57,974 nucleotides of DNA from Nitrospirota bacterium. GTDB lineage: Bacteria; Nitrospirota; Thermodesulfovibrionia; UBA6902. Location of the stretch: positions 1 to 57,974 of the forward strand of contig JACQZG010000012.1 of assembly GCA_016213935.1 (NCBI GenBank). Direction: 5' to 3'. The position numbers and the translations under genes are program-made. A model generated the notes under the pieces. The model saw nothing but the letters and a program-made list of their open reading frames with translations, made no database searches and was not told where the DNA came from. Shown piece by piece: positions 15,692-27,000 of the stretch (position 1 is the first letter of the stretch; the number at the start of each line of letters is the position of its first letter).

Positions 15692-18316
15692 GTGGAGATA
15701 ATAACGACACACATAAATGCTGACTTTGATGCTGTTGCGTCTATGATTGCTGCAAAGAAATATTATCCGAAAGCCGTAATGGCCTTCCCGTCTTCACAGG
15801 AAAAAAGTGTGAGGGAATTTATTTCTTCATCGCAGTTTTCGCAGTTAGGCATTGAAATTAAGGGAATAAGAGATGTATCGCTTTCTGATATCACAAAACT
15901 TATCCTTGTTGATGTTAATTCTTCCAAAAGAATAGGCGGGTTCTCGGAAATATTAAGAAGAAAAGATCTTGTGGTACATCTTTATGACCATCACGCTGCT
16001 GACAGGGATGCTGCCGATATCAAGCCTCATAAAAGCATAATCCAAAATGTCGGCGCAACCACAACCATCTTTATGGAAATGCTCAGAAAGGATAAAGTCG
16101 CTTTGTCTCCTGCCGAAGCCACCATATTTATGCTCGGCATATATGAAGAAACGGGTTCCCTTATCTTTCCTTCTACAACTGTCAGGGATATCGAGGCGGC
16201 GGCATATCTATTGAAAAATGGGGCTAACCTTAATGTGGTGTCAAGCTTTTTGAGCAGGGCAATCAGTACTGAAGAGATAGAATTGCTGAATGAGCTTATT
16301 CATTCCGCAAAGGACTATCTTATACATGAGGCAAGGGTCAAGGTCGCCAAGGCTTCAAGAGATAATTATATTGGGGATATCTCCTATCTTGCGCATAAGA
16401 TATTGGATGTAAAGGATATCGACGCTATCTTTCTGATAATAAGGATGGAAGACAGGATTAATATAATAGCGAGAAGCAACGTTGCCGAAGTGGATGTTTC
16501 AGAGATACTGGAGCCTTTTGGCGGCGGAGGCCATCATGCTGCGGCATCGGCTTCATTAGGAAGTGTCCCGTTAGAAGATATTGAGGAGAGGCTTCTAAAA
16601 GTATTAAATGAGAAGATACACCCTTCCAAGACAGCAAAGGATATTATGACAAGCCCTGTCAAAACCATATTATGGAATAATTCAGTTGCATTTACTGAAA
16701 AGATGATGACCAGATTCGGCGTCAACGCCCTTCCTGTGCTTAAGGGCTCGAATTATTTAGGTATTATTTCGAGAGAAGTAATTGAAAAGGCGCTCTTTCA
16801 CGGCTTCGGAAAAAGCAGGGTTTCTGAATTTTGCACCACAGATGCTCAAACAGTCACTCCCTCCACTCCATTGAACATAGTCGAGCAGATGATGGTGGAG
16901 CAGAACCAGAGAATTATGCCGGTGCTTGACGGGAATAAGGTGGCAGGAGTCATAACCCGTACCGACCTTATGAGATCTCTTTATGAAAGCCTTATAAGAA
17001 AGGGCAGAGTTGGACTTGATGAGGCATCAAGGGAAAAGCCTTCGGCAGGCCGGAACCTTGCCTCTACAATGAAGTCGAAATTCCCTTCCGAGGTCTTTAA
17101 CCTCCTTGTCCTTGTGGGAGAACTCGCTGAAAATTCAGGATTTTCTGCTTATCTTGTCGGAGGTTCAGTAAGGGATTTAAAGAGGGGAGAGGCGAATCTT
17201 GATATTGATATCGTTGTTGAAGGTAACGGCATAGTCTTTGCCCAGAACCTTGCGAAGCAACTTAATGCCAGGATAACTGTCCATAAGAGGTTTGGCACAG
17301 CGGTTCTCGTCACGGATTTCCTTAAATTTGATGTCGCAACCGCAAGGACGGAATATTACAAATCTCCTGCCGCGTTGCCGCAAGTTGAGATATCTTCAAT
17401 AAAAAAAGACCTTTATCGCAGGGATTTCACGATTAATACGCTGGCGGTATTGCTGAACCCTAAAAAGTTCGGGCAATTAATAGATTTTTTCGGCGGGCAG
17501 AGGGATATTAAGGAAAAAACGATAAGGGTGCTTCACAACCTCAGCTTTATTGAGGACCCTACGAGAGTCTTCAGGGCGATAAGGTTTTCTGAGAGGTTCG
17601 GTTTCAATATAAGTAAGCATACTGCGGCATTGATGAAGGCTGCCGCAAAGATTGACCTTTTCGAGAAGCTCTCCGGAACACGCCTTTATGATGAACTTAG
17701 CCTCCTTTTTCATGAGACAGAACCAGTGAAGGCACTCAAAAGACTGTCAGAATTTGACCTGTTGAGATTTATTCATCCAGACCTAAAAATGACCTCGGTG
17801 CTATTGCAGAAAATCGAGGCGGTATATGAGGTTTATTCATGGTTTAACTTATTGTATCTTAATGATAAAATCAATAAATCAGACCTTGTCTTCATGACTC
17901 TGCTTGAAGAGCTTCCCAGAGATGATATTAAACAGGCCCTTGACAGGCTGCAGGTGCCGCCAAAAGCCAAAAAAGAGATAATTGCCGGCATTGAAAAGTC
18001 TCCCAATATTCTTAAAAAGCTGGCCAATGCGTCTGTATCAGAAATCTATTACACGCTGATCCCTGTTTCACTCCCGACAATCTTATTTGCAATGGCAAAG
18101 GCAAAAGGGAGCGGTGAGAAAAAAGCCATCTCTCTCTTCCTCGTGAAACTTAGAGGCGTGCGGCCTGAGATTTCAGGGAAGGATTTGAAAGCCTTGGGTT
18201 ATAAAGCAGGCCCGATATATAAAAAGATATTCAGGGCGGTAATTGAGGCGAGGCTTGAAGATTTGGTCAAAAGCCGTGAAGATGAGGTCAGTTTTATTAA
18301 AAAGATGTTCCCATAA
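15692..18316 (+). CDS. DHH-CBS-tRNA nucleotidyltransferase (A-adding type) fusion
   Basis: This 874-residue protein has three parts. Residues about 1-310 form a DHH/DHHA1 phosphoesterase with THINADFDAVAS, LVDVNSS, LYDHHAAD and the DHHA1 loop FGGGGHHAAAS. Residues about 315-440 hold two CBS domains (AKDIMTSPVKTI, then CTTDAQTVTPSTPLNIVEQM). From about 465 on is a class II nucleotidyltransferase: YLVGGSVRDLKRGEANLDID supplies the catalytic aspartates and YRRDFTINTLA follows. In bacteria with split CCA synthesis, this architecture is the A-adding enzyme that completes tRNA 3' ends, and the DHH part may trim RNA. A CC-adding partner should exist elsewhere in the genome. The start is GTG with a weak ribosome site. 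It has no functional tie to dsr. Confidence 0.9.
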   Translation: MEIITTHINADFDAVASMIAAKKYYPKAVMAFPSSQEKSVREFISSSQFSQLGIEIKGIRDVSLSDITKLILVDVNSSKRIGGFSEILRRKDLVVHLYDHHAADRDAADIKPHKSIIQNVGATTTIFMEMLRKDKVALSPAEATIFMLGIYEETGSLIFPSTTVRDIEAAAYLLKNGANLNVVSSFLSRAISTEEIELLNELIHSAKDYLIHEARVKVAKASRDNYIGDISYLAHKILDVKDIDAIFLIIRMEDRINIIARSNVAEVDVSEILEPFGGGGHHAAASASLGSVPLEDIEERLLKVLNEKIHPSKTAKDIMTSPVKTILWNNSVAFTEKMMTRFGVNALPVLKGSNYLGIISREVIEKALFHGFGKSRVSEFCTTDAQTVTPSTPLNIVEQMMVEQNQRIMPVLDGNKVAGVITRTDLMRSLYESLIRKGRVGLDEASREKPSAGRNLASTMKSKFPSEVFNLLVLVGELAENSGFSAYLVGGSVRDLKRGEANLDIDIVVEGNGIVFAQNLAKQLNARITVHKRFGTAVLVTDFLKFDVATARTEYYKSPAALPQVEISSIKKDLYRRDFTINTLAVLLNPKKFGQLIDFFGGQRDIKEKTIRVLHNLSFIEDPTRVFRAIRFSERFGFNISKHTAALMKAAAKIDLFEKLSGTRLYDELSLLFHETEPVKALKRLSEFDLLRFIHPDLKMTSVLLQKIEAVYEVYSWFNLLYLNDKINKSDLVFMTLLEELPRDDIKQALDRLQVPPKAKKEIIAGIEKSPNILKKLANASVSEIYYTLIPVSLPTILFAMAKAKGSGEKKAISLFLVKLRGVRPEISGKDLKALGYKAGPIYKKIFRAVIEARLEDLVKSREDEVSFIKKMFP

Positions 18317-18666
18317 TAACACCGCCTTTCATAAAATATTGCCATGAATTAAGGCAGGATTTGAGCTTATTCAATAAAAGAAAACAACTGTCCGACACGC
18401 TGACAACGCTTGTGCTTTGACTCCAAATTTTACCGTTGTGTAATTATCAGACCGATTTTTAACTTGAGAGATATTTCTTAACCGCTTGTATGGCTTTATA
18501 TTTTTTACTTGACAGCATATTAATTCTATGTTAAATTTTTAAGCGTTATAGCTTAATTTATATATAACATAGCTATAACTGCTTTTTATATTTCAAAAAA
18601 GACAACATTAATCTGACAAAAATAACTTAATTTAGAGAATTATAAAAATAACATCAGGAGGAACAA
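18317..18666 (+). promoter_or_regulatory. 350-base upstream region of the two-partner secretion operon
   Basis: This is an AT-rich stretch without a gene. It holds the candidate promoter at 18509-18537 and a 5' untranslated region of about 120 bases rich in A and T, ending in AGGAGG before tpsB. I see no clear terminator for the preceding gene and no other recognisable element. Confidence 0.55.
18509..18537 (+). promoter_or_regulatory. candidate sigma-70 promoter of the TPS operon
   Basis: A perfect TTGACA (18509-18514) is followed after 17 bases by TAAATT (18532-18537). The expected start is near 18545, about 120 bases before the tpsB ATG. It is the best promoter match seen upstream of this operon. 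Confidence 0.6.
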
Positions 18667-20322
18667 ATGATTAATTCAGGTGGTGTAAAGACCGGGAGCT
18701 TCCTAACAACCTTTTTGCTTATCTTGGCAATTGCACTTATTCCCGCAGCGGGTTTCAGCGCGGAGGCGGATGATTCCATACATGTGAAGGGCTTTGCCAT
18801 CATAGGCAACAAAGCGATGGAGACTGACGAGATACTCGCCTGCCTCGAAGGATTCGGCGACAAGGATTATACGCTTGCCGAGTTGAAAGAGATAGCCAAC
18901 CGCGTTACTGAACTTTATCAGCAGGAAGGCTATGTACTTGCAAAGGCGTACATCCCGAAGCAGGAGATAGAGGACGGCGTTGTCACAATCGCAGTTGTCG
19001 AGGGTGAACTCGGCTTCATTGAGGTTACCGACAACAAATATTACACGACCGAATACGTCAGAAACTGGTTTTCACATTTAAAGAGAGACGCGGTAAGAGA
19101 GCAGGATATAGAGCGCGCAATCCTCCTTGCAAATGACACAAACGCGTTAGACGTCACTACGGCATTCAGAAGGGGCAGCAAACCCGGAACGGCTGACCTC
19201 ATTGTAAAAGTCGAGGACAGCTATCCGCTCAGCCTCGACCTCGAATACAATAACTACGGCAACCCTCTCATCAGCAGGGACAAGATAGGTTTTAATCTTC
19301 AGACAACCGTCAACCCCTTTACCGGAAGCGAGATAAACGTCCGAGGGATCATGGGCGAGAGGTTTGACAAGACCTTCTACGGCCACATTGATTATCAGGC
19401 TCCGATAGGGTATCAGGGCGCGAGGTGGGGCGTAAGATATCTCTATGCGGATTACCTTGTCGGCGGCAACCTCGAGATTCTCGGGATCGAGGGCGAGTCC
19501 CAGATAATCGGCGGTTACTTGAAATACCCGTTCGTGAGAACAAAGAAGCAGAACTTTTACGCGACACTCGGGTTTGATTATAAACATATGTTCGAGACTG
19601 ATATGGATGTTCAAAAGAGCAATGATGACCTGAGCGTCGCATACCTCAGGCTTGATTATGATTCTATTGACAGGTTTATCGGGGATAATCTACCTGCCAA
19701 AAATTATGTTTCACTCACATATTCGCACGGCTTTAATAAAGTATTCGGCAGTATCGGCGAGAATGACCCGGATTCGAGCAACTTCGGCGCGGACGGCAAA
19801 TTCGACAAGTTCAACCTTGACGTTGTCAGGGTTCAGAAGCTTTGGAAGGATGTCATAGTTCTCGTGAAGGGGTCGGGTCAGTATTCCAATCACATACTCA
19901 CCTCCGGCGAGAAGTTCAGCATAGGCGGCGGATATTCGGTAAGAGGCGAACAGCTTTCAAAGTTCATAGGGGAGAAAGGATACCAAACATCACTTGAGGT
20001 GAGTTCATCATATCCATTTATATGGCTCAAGAACCTTCTTCTGTTAGGCAAGAAGATCAGCGATGATGACGTAAAGAAGACCGTCCGCGCAGTCGCGTTC
20101 GGCGATCACGCAGGCGTATTTGAGGTTGACAACGGCGAAGACCCGACAATCGGGAAGGCCGAGGACAACTACCTTTCAAGCATAGGTTTCGGCACACGGC
20201 TTTACCTGTTTGACAGGCTCGATTTCAAATTTGACGTAGGCTATCCTTTCAGAACGAGCGAATTCCACTGGGGCGACGAGATAATTTATCTCCAGTTAAA
20301 CTATAACGCCATAAAGTTCTAA
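18667..20322 (+). CDS. TpsB outer-membrane transporter (FhaC/ShlB family)
   Basis: This 551-residue Omp85-superfamily transporter would secrete the large exoprotein encoded next. It has a signal peptide (hydrophobic residues about 12-28, cleavage near GFSAEA), then a ShlB-type POTRA region (VKGFAIIGNKAMETDEILAC and ELANRV-like helix, LAKAYIPKQEIEDGVVTIAV) and a C-terminal beta-barrel of about 350 residues ending in aromatic YLQLNYNAIKF, the OMP C-terminal signal. The barrel motif GGGYSVRGEQLSKF corresponds to the conserved VRGY-type L6 tip. AGGAGG precedes the ATG. The tpsA start follows 89 bases after the stop, so they form an operon. Confidence 0.92.
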   Translation: MINSGGVKTGSFLTTFLLILAIALIPAAGFSAEADDSIHVKGFAIIGNKAMETDEILACLEGFGDKDYTLAELKEIANRVTELYQQEGYVLAKAYIPKQEIEDGVVTIAVVEGELGFIEVTDNKYYTTEYVRNWFSHLKRDAVREQDIERAILLANDTNALDVTTAFRRGSKPGTADLIVKVEDSYPLSLDLEYNNYGNPLISRDKIGFNLQTTVNPFTGSEINVRGIMGERFDKTFYGHIDYQAPIGYQGARWGVRYLYADYLVGGNLEILGIEGESQIIGGYLKYPFVRTKKQNFYATLGFDYKHMFETDMDVQKSNDDLSVAYLRLDYDSIDRFIGDNLPAKNYVSLTYSHGFNKVFGSIGENDPDSSNFGADGKFDKFNLDVVRVQKLWKDVIVLVKGSGQYSNHILTSGEKFSIGGGYSVRGEQLSKFIGEKGYQTSLEVSSSYPFIWLKNLLLLGKKISDDDVKKTVRAVAFGDHAGVFEVDNGEDPTIGKAEDNYLSSIGFGTRLYLFDRLDFKFDVGYPFRTSEFHWGDEIIYLQLNYNAIKF

Positions 20323-20411
20323 GCTGTCGGATTTGCCTTGAACTTCAATAGAATCATGAAAAAAAATTTATATTTAAATTATAAAAAAGAGGAGTCAGGA
20401 GGAGGGTCCTT

Positions 20412-21070
20412 ATGTTAAGCAAGTCAATGAGAAAAATTTCACAGGTAATGCTCGTTTATCTTCTAACCTGGGTGCTGGTATTCCCGCCGTTCATCTTTGC
20501 GGCAGACCTGCCCACGGGCGGAACGATAACAGGCGGTGAGGCGACAATAAATACCGGCGCCGCCAATCTGGACATAAACCAGACCAGCACGAGGGCTGTC
20601 TCCCAGTGGGACAACTTCAGCATCGGCAACGGCTTCACGGTAAACGTGAACCAGTGCCCGACCTGCGCCCATTTGGCGCGTGATGTGGGCGGGAATCTCT
20701 CGTCCATTTACGGTACGCTCAATGCGCAGGGCTCATTCTGGCTCTCGAACCGGGCCGGAATATATGTCGGCCAGTCAGGCGTATTCAATGTGTCGAACCT
20801 CCTCCTCAGCACATTGAATATTTCCGGGCAGGACTTCATGAACGGAAATTACTATTTTGTGCAGGACCCGAACTCTCCTTTATCTTACATATATAATAAA
20901 GGTTTCATTAACGCGGCTGACGGCGGATACGCGGCTCTCATAGCTCCATCTATAATTAATGAAGGCATAATCTCGGCAAACCTCGGCAAGGTCTACGCTG
21001 CGGCAGGCGAGCAGGCAGTCATCAACTTCGGCGACGGCCTTATCGGCTTCACGGTAGACGGCCCTATAAC
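20412..21070 (+). other. signal peptide and TPS secretion domain of the giant exoprotein
   Basis: Residues 1-30 are a long signal peptide (hydrophobic VMLVYLLTWVLVFPPFIFA, cleavage likely before ADLPTGG). Residues about 31-220 match the hemagglutinin activity (TPS) domain: ISQWDNF-like SQWDNFSIGNGFTV, then FWLSNRAGIYVGQSGVFNVS, where NRAGI replaces the usual NPNGI, then GGYAALIAPSIINEG and LGKVYAAAGEQAVINF. This domain is what TpsB POTRA domains recognise. A CPTC pair at residues 82-85 is unusual for a TPS domain. Confidence 0.85.
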
Positions 21071-24000
21071 AGATAACATCATCGGCCCTGACGGCCAGCC
21101 TGTAAGCGCCAATATAATGAATAACGGCATTATTCAGGCAGACGGCGGCGAGGTCGTTCTCAAGACAAGCACCGCTTATGACGTAATCAGGTCTGTTGTC
21201 AACAATGAAGGCATAATCGAGGCAAACTCCTTCTCTAACAACAACGGCGTAATTGTAATTGATGGCGGAAACAACGGCATAGTTGAGAACAACGGGACAA
21301 TTACGGCCTCAGCAGGTGAGGCAGGCGCTGACGGCGGCGACATAGATATAAACGGCCAGTATGTCGGCCAGTTCGGCGATATTTCTGCTGACGCGATTGA
21401 CGGCAGCGGCGGAAATATCTCTCTCTACGCATCAGAAGATATGAATATTGCAGGAGGCAGTCTTATTACTGCTGATGCGGGCATTAACGGCGACGGCGGT
21501 GTGATACACAACATTGCAGAAGATTTCTTTACCTTTGCTGATGGAGCAAGGATGTCTGCAACAGGCGGCGAGCTTTCAGGAGACGGCGGTTTTATTGAAC
21601 TCTCCGGCCATGAGAATTTTCTTATTGCCGGTGCGGTAGATGCGTCAGCTGCCAATGGCAATGGCGGAGAAATATATCTTGACCCTGTTAGTGTGACAAT
21701 TGTCAACGGAGCTTTTGTTCTTCCCGGTACAATTGGCGCTGATACTTTTATTAATCCAGCACTAAGTGCTGGAGTTGGCGTTACAGTAACAACCACTGCA
21801 GGCCCAGGCGTAGGCGCTATTACTCAAGCTCCGGGAGCTGTAATTTCAAAGACTGGCGGCGGCCCGGCGACACTAACATTGGATTCAATCTCTTTTGGCG
21901 CCGGCAGCATTACTTTAACTGAAACTATCACCTCAATTGCAGGACCGTTGAATGTAACCCTTAGTGGCGGCACAGTTGCTGTTGGCGCTGCGGTCACTAC
22001 AAACGGCGGCAATTTCACCTCATCCGGCACTACATTTGACAATACCGGGATAGGAGCGGGCATTGGTAGCATTACCACAGCCGGCGGCACTGTAAATATT
22101 TTTAATTCGGGGGTTACAACGGTAGGATCGGCCATAAATGCAGGAGGCGGAACGGCTGTAAATTTTGCGGGATCAAGAATTGATGTTGATGCGCTTATTA
22201 CAGGTAATGTCTCCGGAGACGGCGCCTCTAATATTTTTGATATTGGCGCAGGTTCGATAACAGGCACACTTGCCGGCGGCGCCGGGGATGATACGCTTGA
22301 AGATTCATCTGGAGCAAACATATGGACAATAACAGGAGCGAATATCGGAACAGTGACAGATGTTACCGGGGGCTGGAGCGGCTTTGAGAATCTGACAGGC
22401 GGTACCGGTAATGATGACTTCACAATAGTTGCAGGCGGAAGCCTGACCAAGGTATTGACCGGCGGAAACGGAGGAGGCACTGACAGTCTGACGGTTGATG
22501 ACAGCGGTAATACTGTATGGGTAGAGAGTACAGGCACAGGCCGTACGGCTGACCTTAACGCTGGAGCCGCAGGCGGATTCACAGGAATTGAGAATCTTAA
22601 TGGCGGCACAGGGGCGGATACATTTGAATTTGATGCTGCTGCGACAATTAATGTTGACGGAGGAGCAGGCAATGACATCATCAATCTTGATCAGGCCATT
22701 ACAGGAACGGTAACAGGCGGAGCTAATGATGATACTGTTAATGTTGACACAGGCGGGTCTGCAACTACGTTGACAGGCGGTACGGGTACTGATACGGTCA
22801 CAGTGCCTGACGGCGGAGTAACGGTAAACATCACCGCAGCCGGAGCCGGTAACATAGGTGGGGGACAGGCATGGAGCCAGTTTGAGAACGTAACAGGCGG
22901 CACAGGCGCTGACACCATCAATATAGCTTCAGGCGGATCATTGACAGGTAACGTTGCAGGCGGAGGCGGAGCAGACACACTCACGCAGGCAGATGGAGCA
23001 AACGCATGGGTGGTGACAGGGGCTAATACTGGAACAGTAACAGATTTAGGAGGCTGGAGCGCCATTACAAATCTGACAGGCGGCACCGGTGCGGATACAT
23101 TCACGATTAATTCCGGGGCAACGCTTAGCGGAAATATTGTCGGTGGATTAGGTTCAGACACACTGGCACAGGCTGACGGAGTGAACGCATGGGTAATAAC
23201 AGCTGACACATTTACCATCAATGCTGCAGGTGATCTCACAGGCCTCTTAAACGGCGCCGCAGGCACGGACAACATAGTGAATAATGTGCCGGCAGTTGCC
23301 GTCACTCTCAATGTCTGGGCTCCCGGTCTGGGATATAGCGGCACAATGAACGATGGGACTGGGGTCCCTCTTTTTCCTGTAGGCTTTGCCGGTATTGATT
23401 CCATTTCAAACCTCGCCGGTGTTTCAGGTACTTTTACATATGCAGTAGCCAATGGTACAGCTAATACATGGGATGTTGATGCCAATACAGTGTTGGATCC
23501 TACCGTTGGTGTTGCTTTTGCTATCGGCTCCGGATACACGACATATACCGGCGGCGCTGATGATGACAATTTCAATATAAACAATTCTCAAGCAGTTCCC
23601 GTCACCACTCTAAACGGAGCAGGCGGAACTGACATATTAACCCTTGACTACACCGGCGGTGTAAGGCTTGCAAGCGGCGCATTACTCTTTGCTGCCGATG
23701 GAGGCGCCGCAGACGCGATCATTCTTGGCGGCAACACTGCCGCAACAGTTACACATACATTCACAAATAATACTGACGGCTCTATCGCCCTTGCAGATAT
23801 CGCAGGCGCTGCTGCTGAGGACGAGACTATTACTTATACAGGACTCGCTCCGGTCACTGACAATATGAGCGCGACAGACAGAATATTTGACTTCACCGGC
23901 GGCGCGGAGACTGTTACCATCACCAGATTTAGCGCGACTCAGACAACGGTTGACTCAACCCTTGGTGAAAGCGTTACATTCACAAGCCCGACTACCTCAA

Positions 24001-27000
24001 TGACTGTCAATGCCGGAACCGACGCTGATACTGTCACACTGACTGATCTGGGTGATGATTTTGCGGCTAATCTGACATTGAACGGCGATGCTGCGGGAGA
24101 TACTTTAAATATGGGGGCAGGGGGATTACTGCCTGCAACGATACAAAAACTTACAGCTACTTTTGAGGACATAAATGTTCAAGGCAGTGTAACAACTGCA
24201 AACGGCATCGAATTAATAACCGATGCAGGAGCAGGCAATGATCTGAGCTTCACCCTTGGCACCCTGACTCTTCAGACAAATAACGGCAATATTGACCTTG
24301 ACACTGTCGGAGGCAACATTATCCTTTCAGGAGGCGCAGGCACAGTTACGCTAAATGCGGTGCTGGGCGATGTTCTGCTTGACAGCGTTACAGATTCAGG
24401 TGGGGCAACCGGCCTTACAGTAACTGCAGGCGGTAATGTTACAACATCAACAATCGCCAGCGGTGCGCTCTCTGTAAGTGTTGATGCCAATGCCGATACT
24501 GTTAATACAGGAACATTCGGGGCCATTACATCGAGTTCCGTAACTGTTGACGCAGGCGGCGGTCCGCTTGGAGATAATGATGACACACTTACGTTTAACG
24601 GCCTGGTGACATCTACCACAGGCGCAGTAAATATCGGCGGCACAGCGTTAGGCGCAGAGACTGCCGGAGCAAATACCATCAACATTAATGCGGGCATCAC
24701 AGCTGCCACAACGCTTGATATTAACAATGCAACAACAGTGAATGCCGCAACCGGCAATACAATACAGACCACAAACGGCGACCTTGATATTCAGACCGGC
24801 GTAACAGCCCTTAATATTACAGGAGCCGACGGAACTACGCTTACCATTGACGGCAACGGCGATGATGATGTCTTTCTTGCCGCAGTCACAGACACACTCA
24901 ATCCGAATCTTACAGTTAACTCCGAAGACAATGTGAATATAACATCGGTCGACATGGGCACAGGCACGTTGACTGTGCTTATTGACAGCGACGCTGGAGA
25001 TATTTCAACAGGTACATTCGGCGCGCTGACAGCAGGCATTATCAATGTTAACACTGGCAGCGTTGCACCTAATATTTTTGACATTCTTACGTTTAACGGC
25101 CTTGTCAATTCTACTGTGGGCGCGGTAAATATCGGAACCACGGCAAATGGCTTAACAACTGTAAACATCAATGCAGGCATCACAGCCGCTACATCACTTG
25201 ATGTGAATGGCGCCACAACAGTGAATGCCGCAACAGGCAACACCATACAGACGCTAAACGGCGACCTCGATATTCAGTCCGGCGTAACAACCCTTAATAT
25301 CACAGGTGCCGATGGAACTACACTCATCATTGATGGCAATGACAGCGATGATTCTGACGGTGACGATGTATTTCTTGCTGCAGTCACAGACACGAATAAC
25401 CCTAACCTGACAGTGAATTCTGCAGGCAGTGTGACTATGACATCAGCGGCAATGGGCACAGGGATACTTGATATTAATGTAGATGATTCCAGTTCAGACA
25501 ATGCCGAGACAGGCACATTCGGCGCGCTGGGAGCAGGCACTATCAATGTTGACGGCAGGGTTTCCAATGATACCCTGAACTTTAACGGCACAGTCATATC
25601 AAACACAGCCGGAGTAAATGTAAATCAGGCAAATATTGCTGACTTTAACGCCAGCGTAACAGGCGCTACGAACCTGACGGTTTCTAACATCAATACAGAC
25701 ATAAATCTGGCAACAGGAATTACACTTACCGCGCAGAACGGCTATGTTGACATGGCTACAAGCGTCGGGAACATAGACCTTGACGGCGGAGCCGGACTTG
25801 TGACGATCCAGACGACAGGCGGCACAGGAAATATCAGCCTCACATCTGTATCTGATGCCGGAGACAACACAGGACTCCTTGTACAGAGCAATCCGGCAAC
25901 AACATCAGGCACAGTTACAATGACAACCGCCGGAGCCGGCGGCAATGTTCTGCAATATCTTACTGTCATATCTGACGGCGACACAACTATCGGAGCTGTC
26001 AATGTTGACGGCAATACAACCGCTGAAACATACGGCATCCTTCTCCGTGAAACAGCCGGAGGGGTAATTAATGTAAATGGCGACCTTGTATCAACCGATG
26101 GGGATATCTTTATTGATACAAACGGCGCATTTACTGTTGACACAAACTATACCGCAACAAACGGCGTGGTTCAGATCGGTGATGACAATGTGAACTTTGG
26201 CAAGACTAATATGACTCAGGGAGCCGCAGGCACGATAACACACTCTGCCGGCAACCTCAGGTCAACCAATATTGATGTAATAATCGTTTCAACCGGCGAT
26301 TATAACCAGAGCGGTACAGGCTCTATCGGTACAGCAGGCGCATCTGTAGGCGGCGATGCATATATTGATCCGATTAATGTTGATATTAACGGCGCCGGTG
26401 TATATGTTGACAGCGAGTTCTATGCTGATGCGACTAATAATTTAAGGGTGCGCGCTAATGTAACCGCAGGAGACTATATCGGCCTCAGGGCTGATTCAGA
26501 CGGAAGCGGCGCAGGAGACCTTACACATGAATCAGGCATCATACTTTCAGATGACCATGATCTCGATGATCTTGGAGGCATACTCCTCGTTGGTAATAAT
26601 GTAACTCTTGACGTGGCAAACGACGCCACCCTTGCGGGCGGGGTGAACGTCACTGGCAACGGCACATGGGCCACCATTACGCCTCCTGAAACAGAGTTTG
26701 GCATAACAGTACTTGCGCAGAATGACATTATAGTTAATGAGGTGTTGAGCACTACCGATGCAGGCGCGGCTTCATCAATTATCCTCCAGTCAGATGCTAA
26801 CCTCAGTGATATAACCACATGGAACGTGGTAATCCAGGGGACAGGCGCCGCTGTTGCTGACGGCGTGGGTTCGATTACTTTCAATACCGATTTCGATACT
26901 GTTGCTAATGCCGGCGTTGATACAACAGGCGCGGGCATTTCTGCTGACGGCGCTATTTCTATCGCTTCCGCAGACAACATAACAATTGACCAGACCGGCA

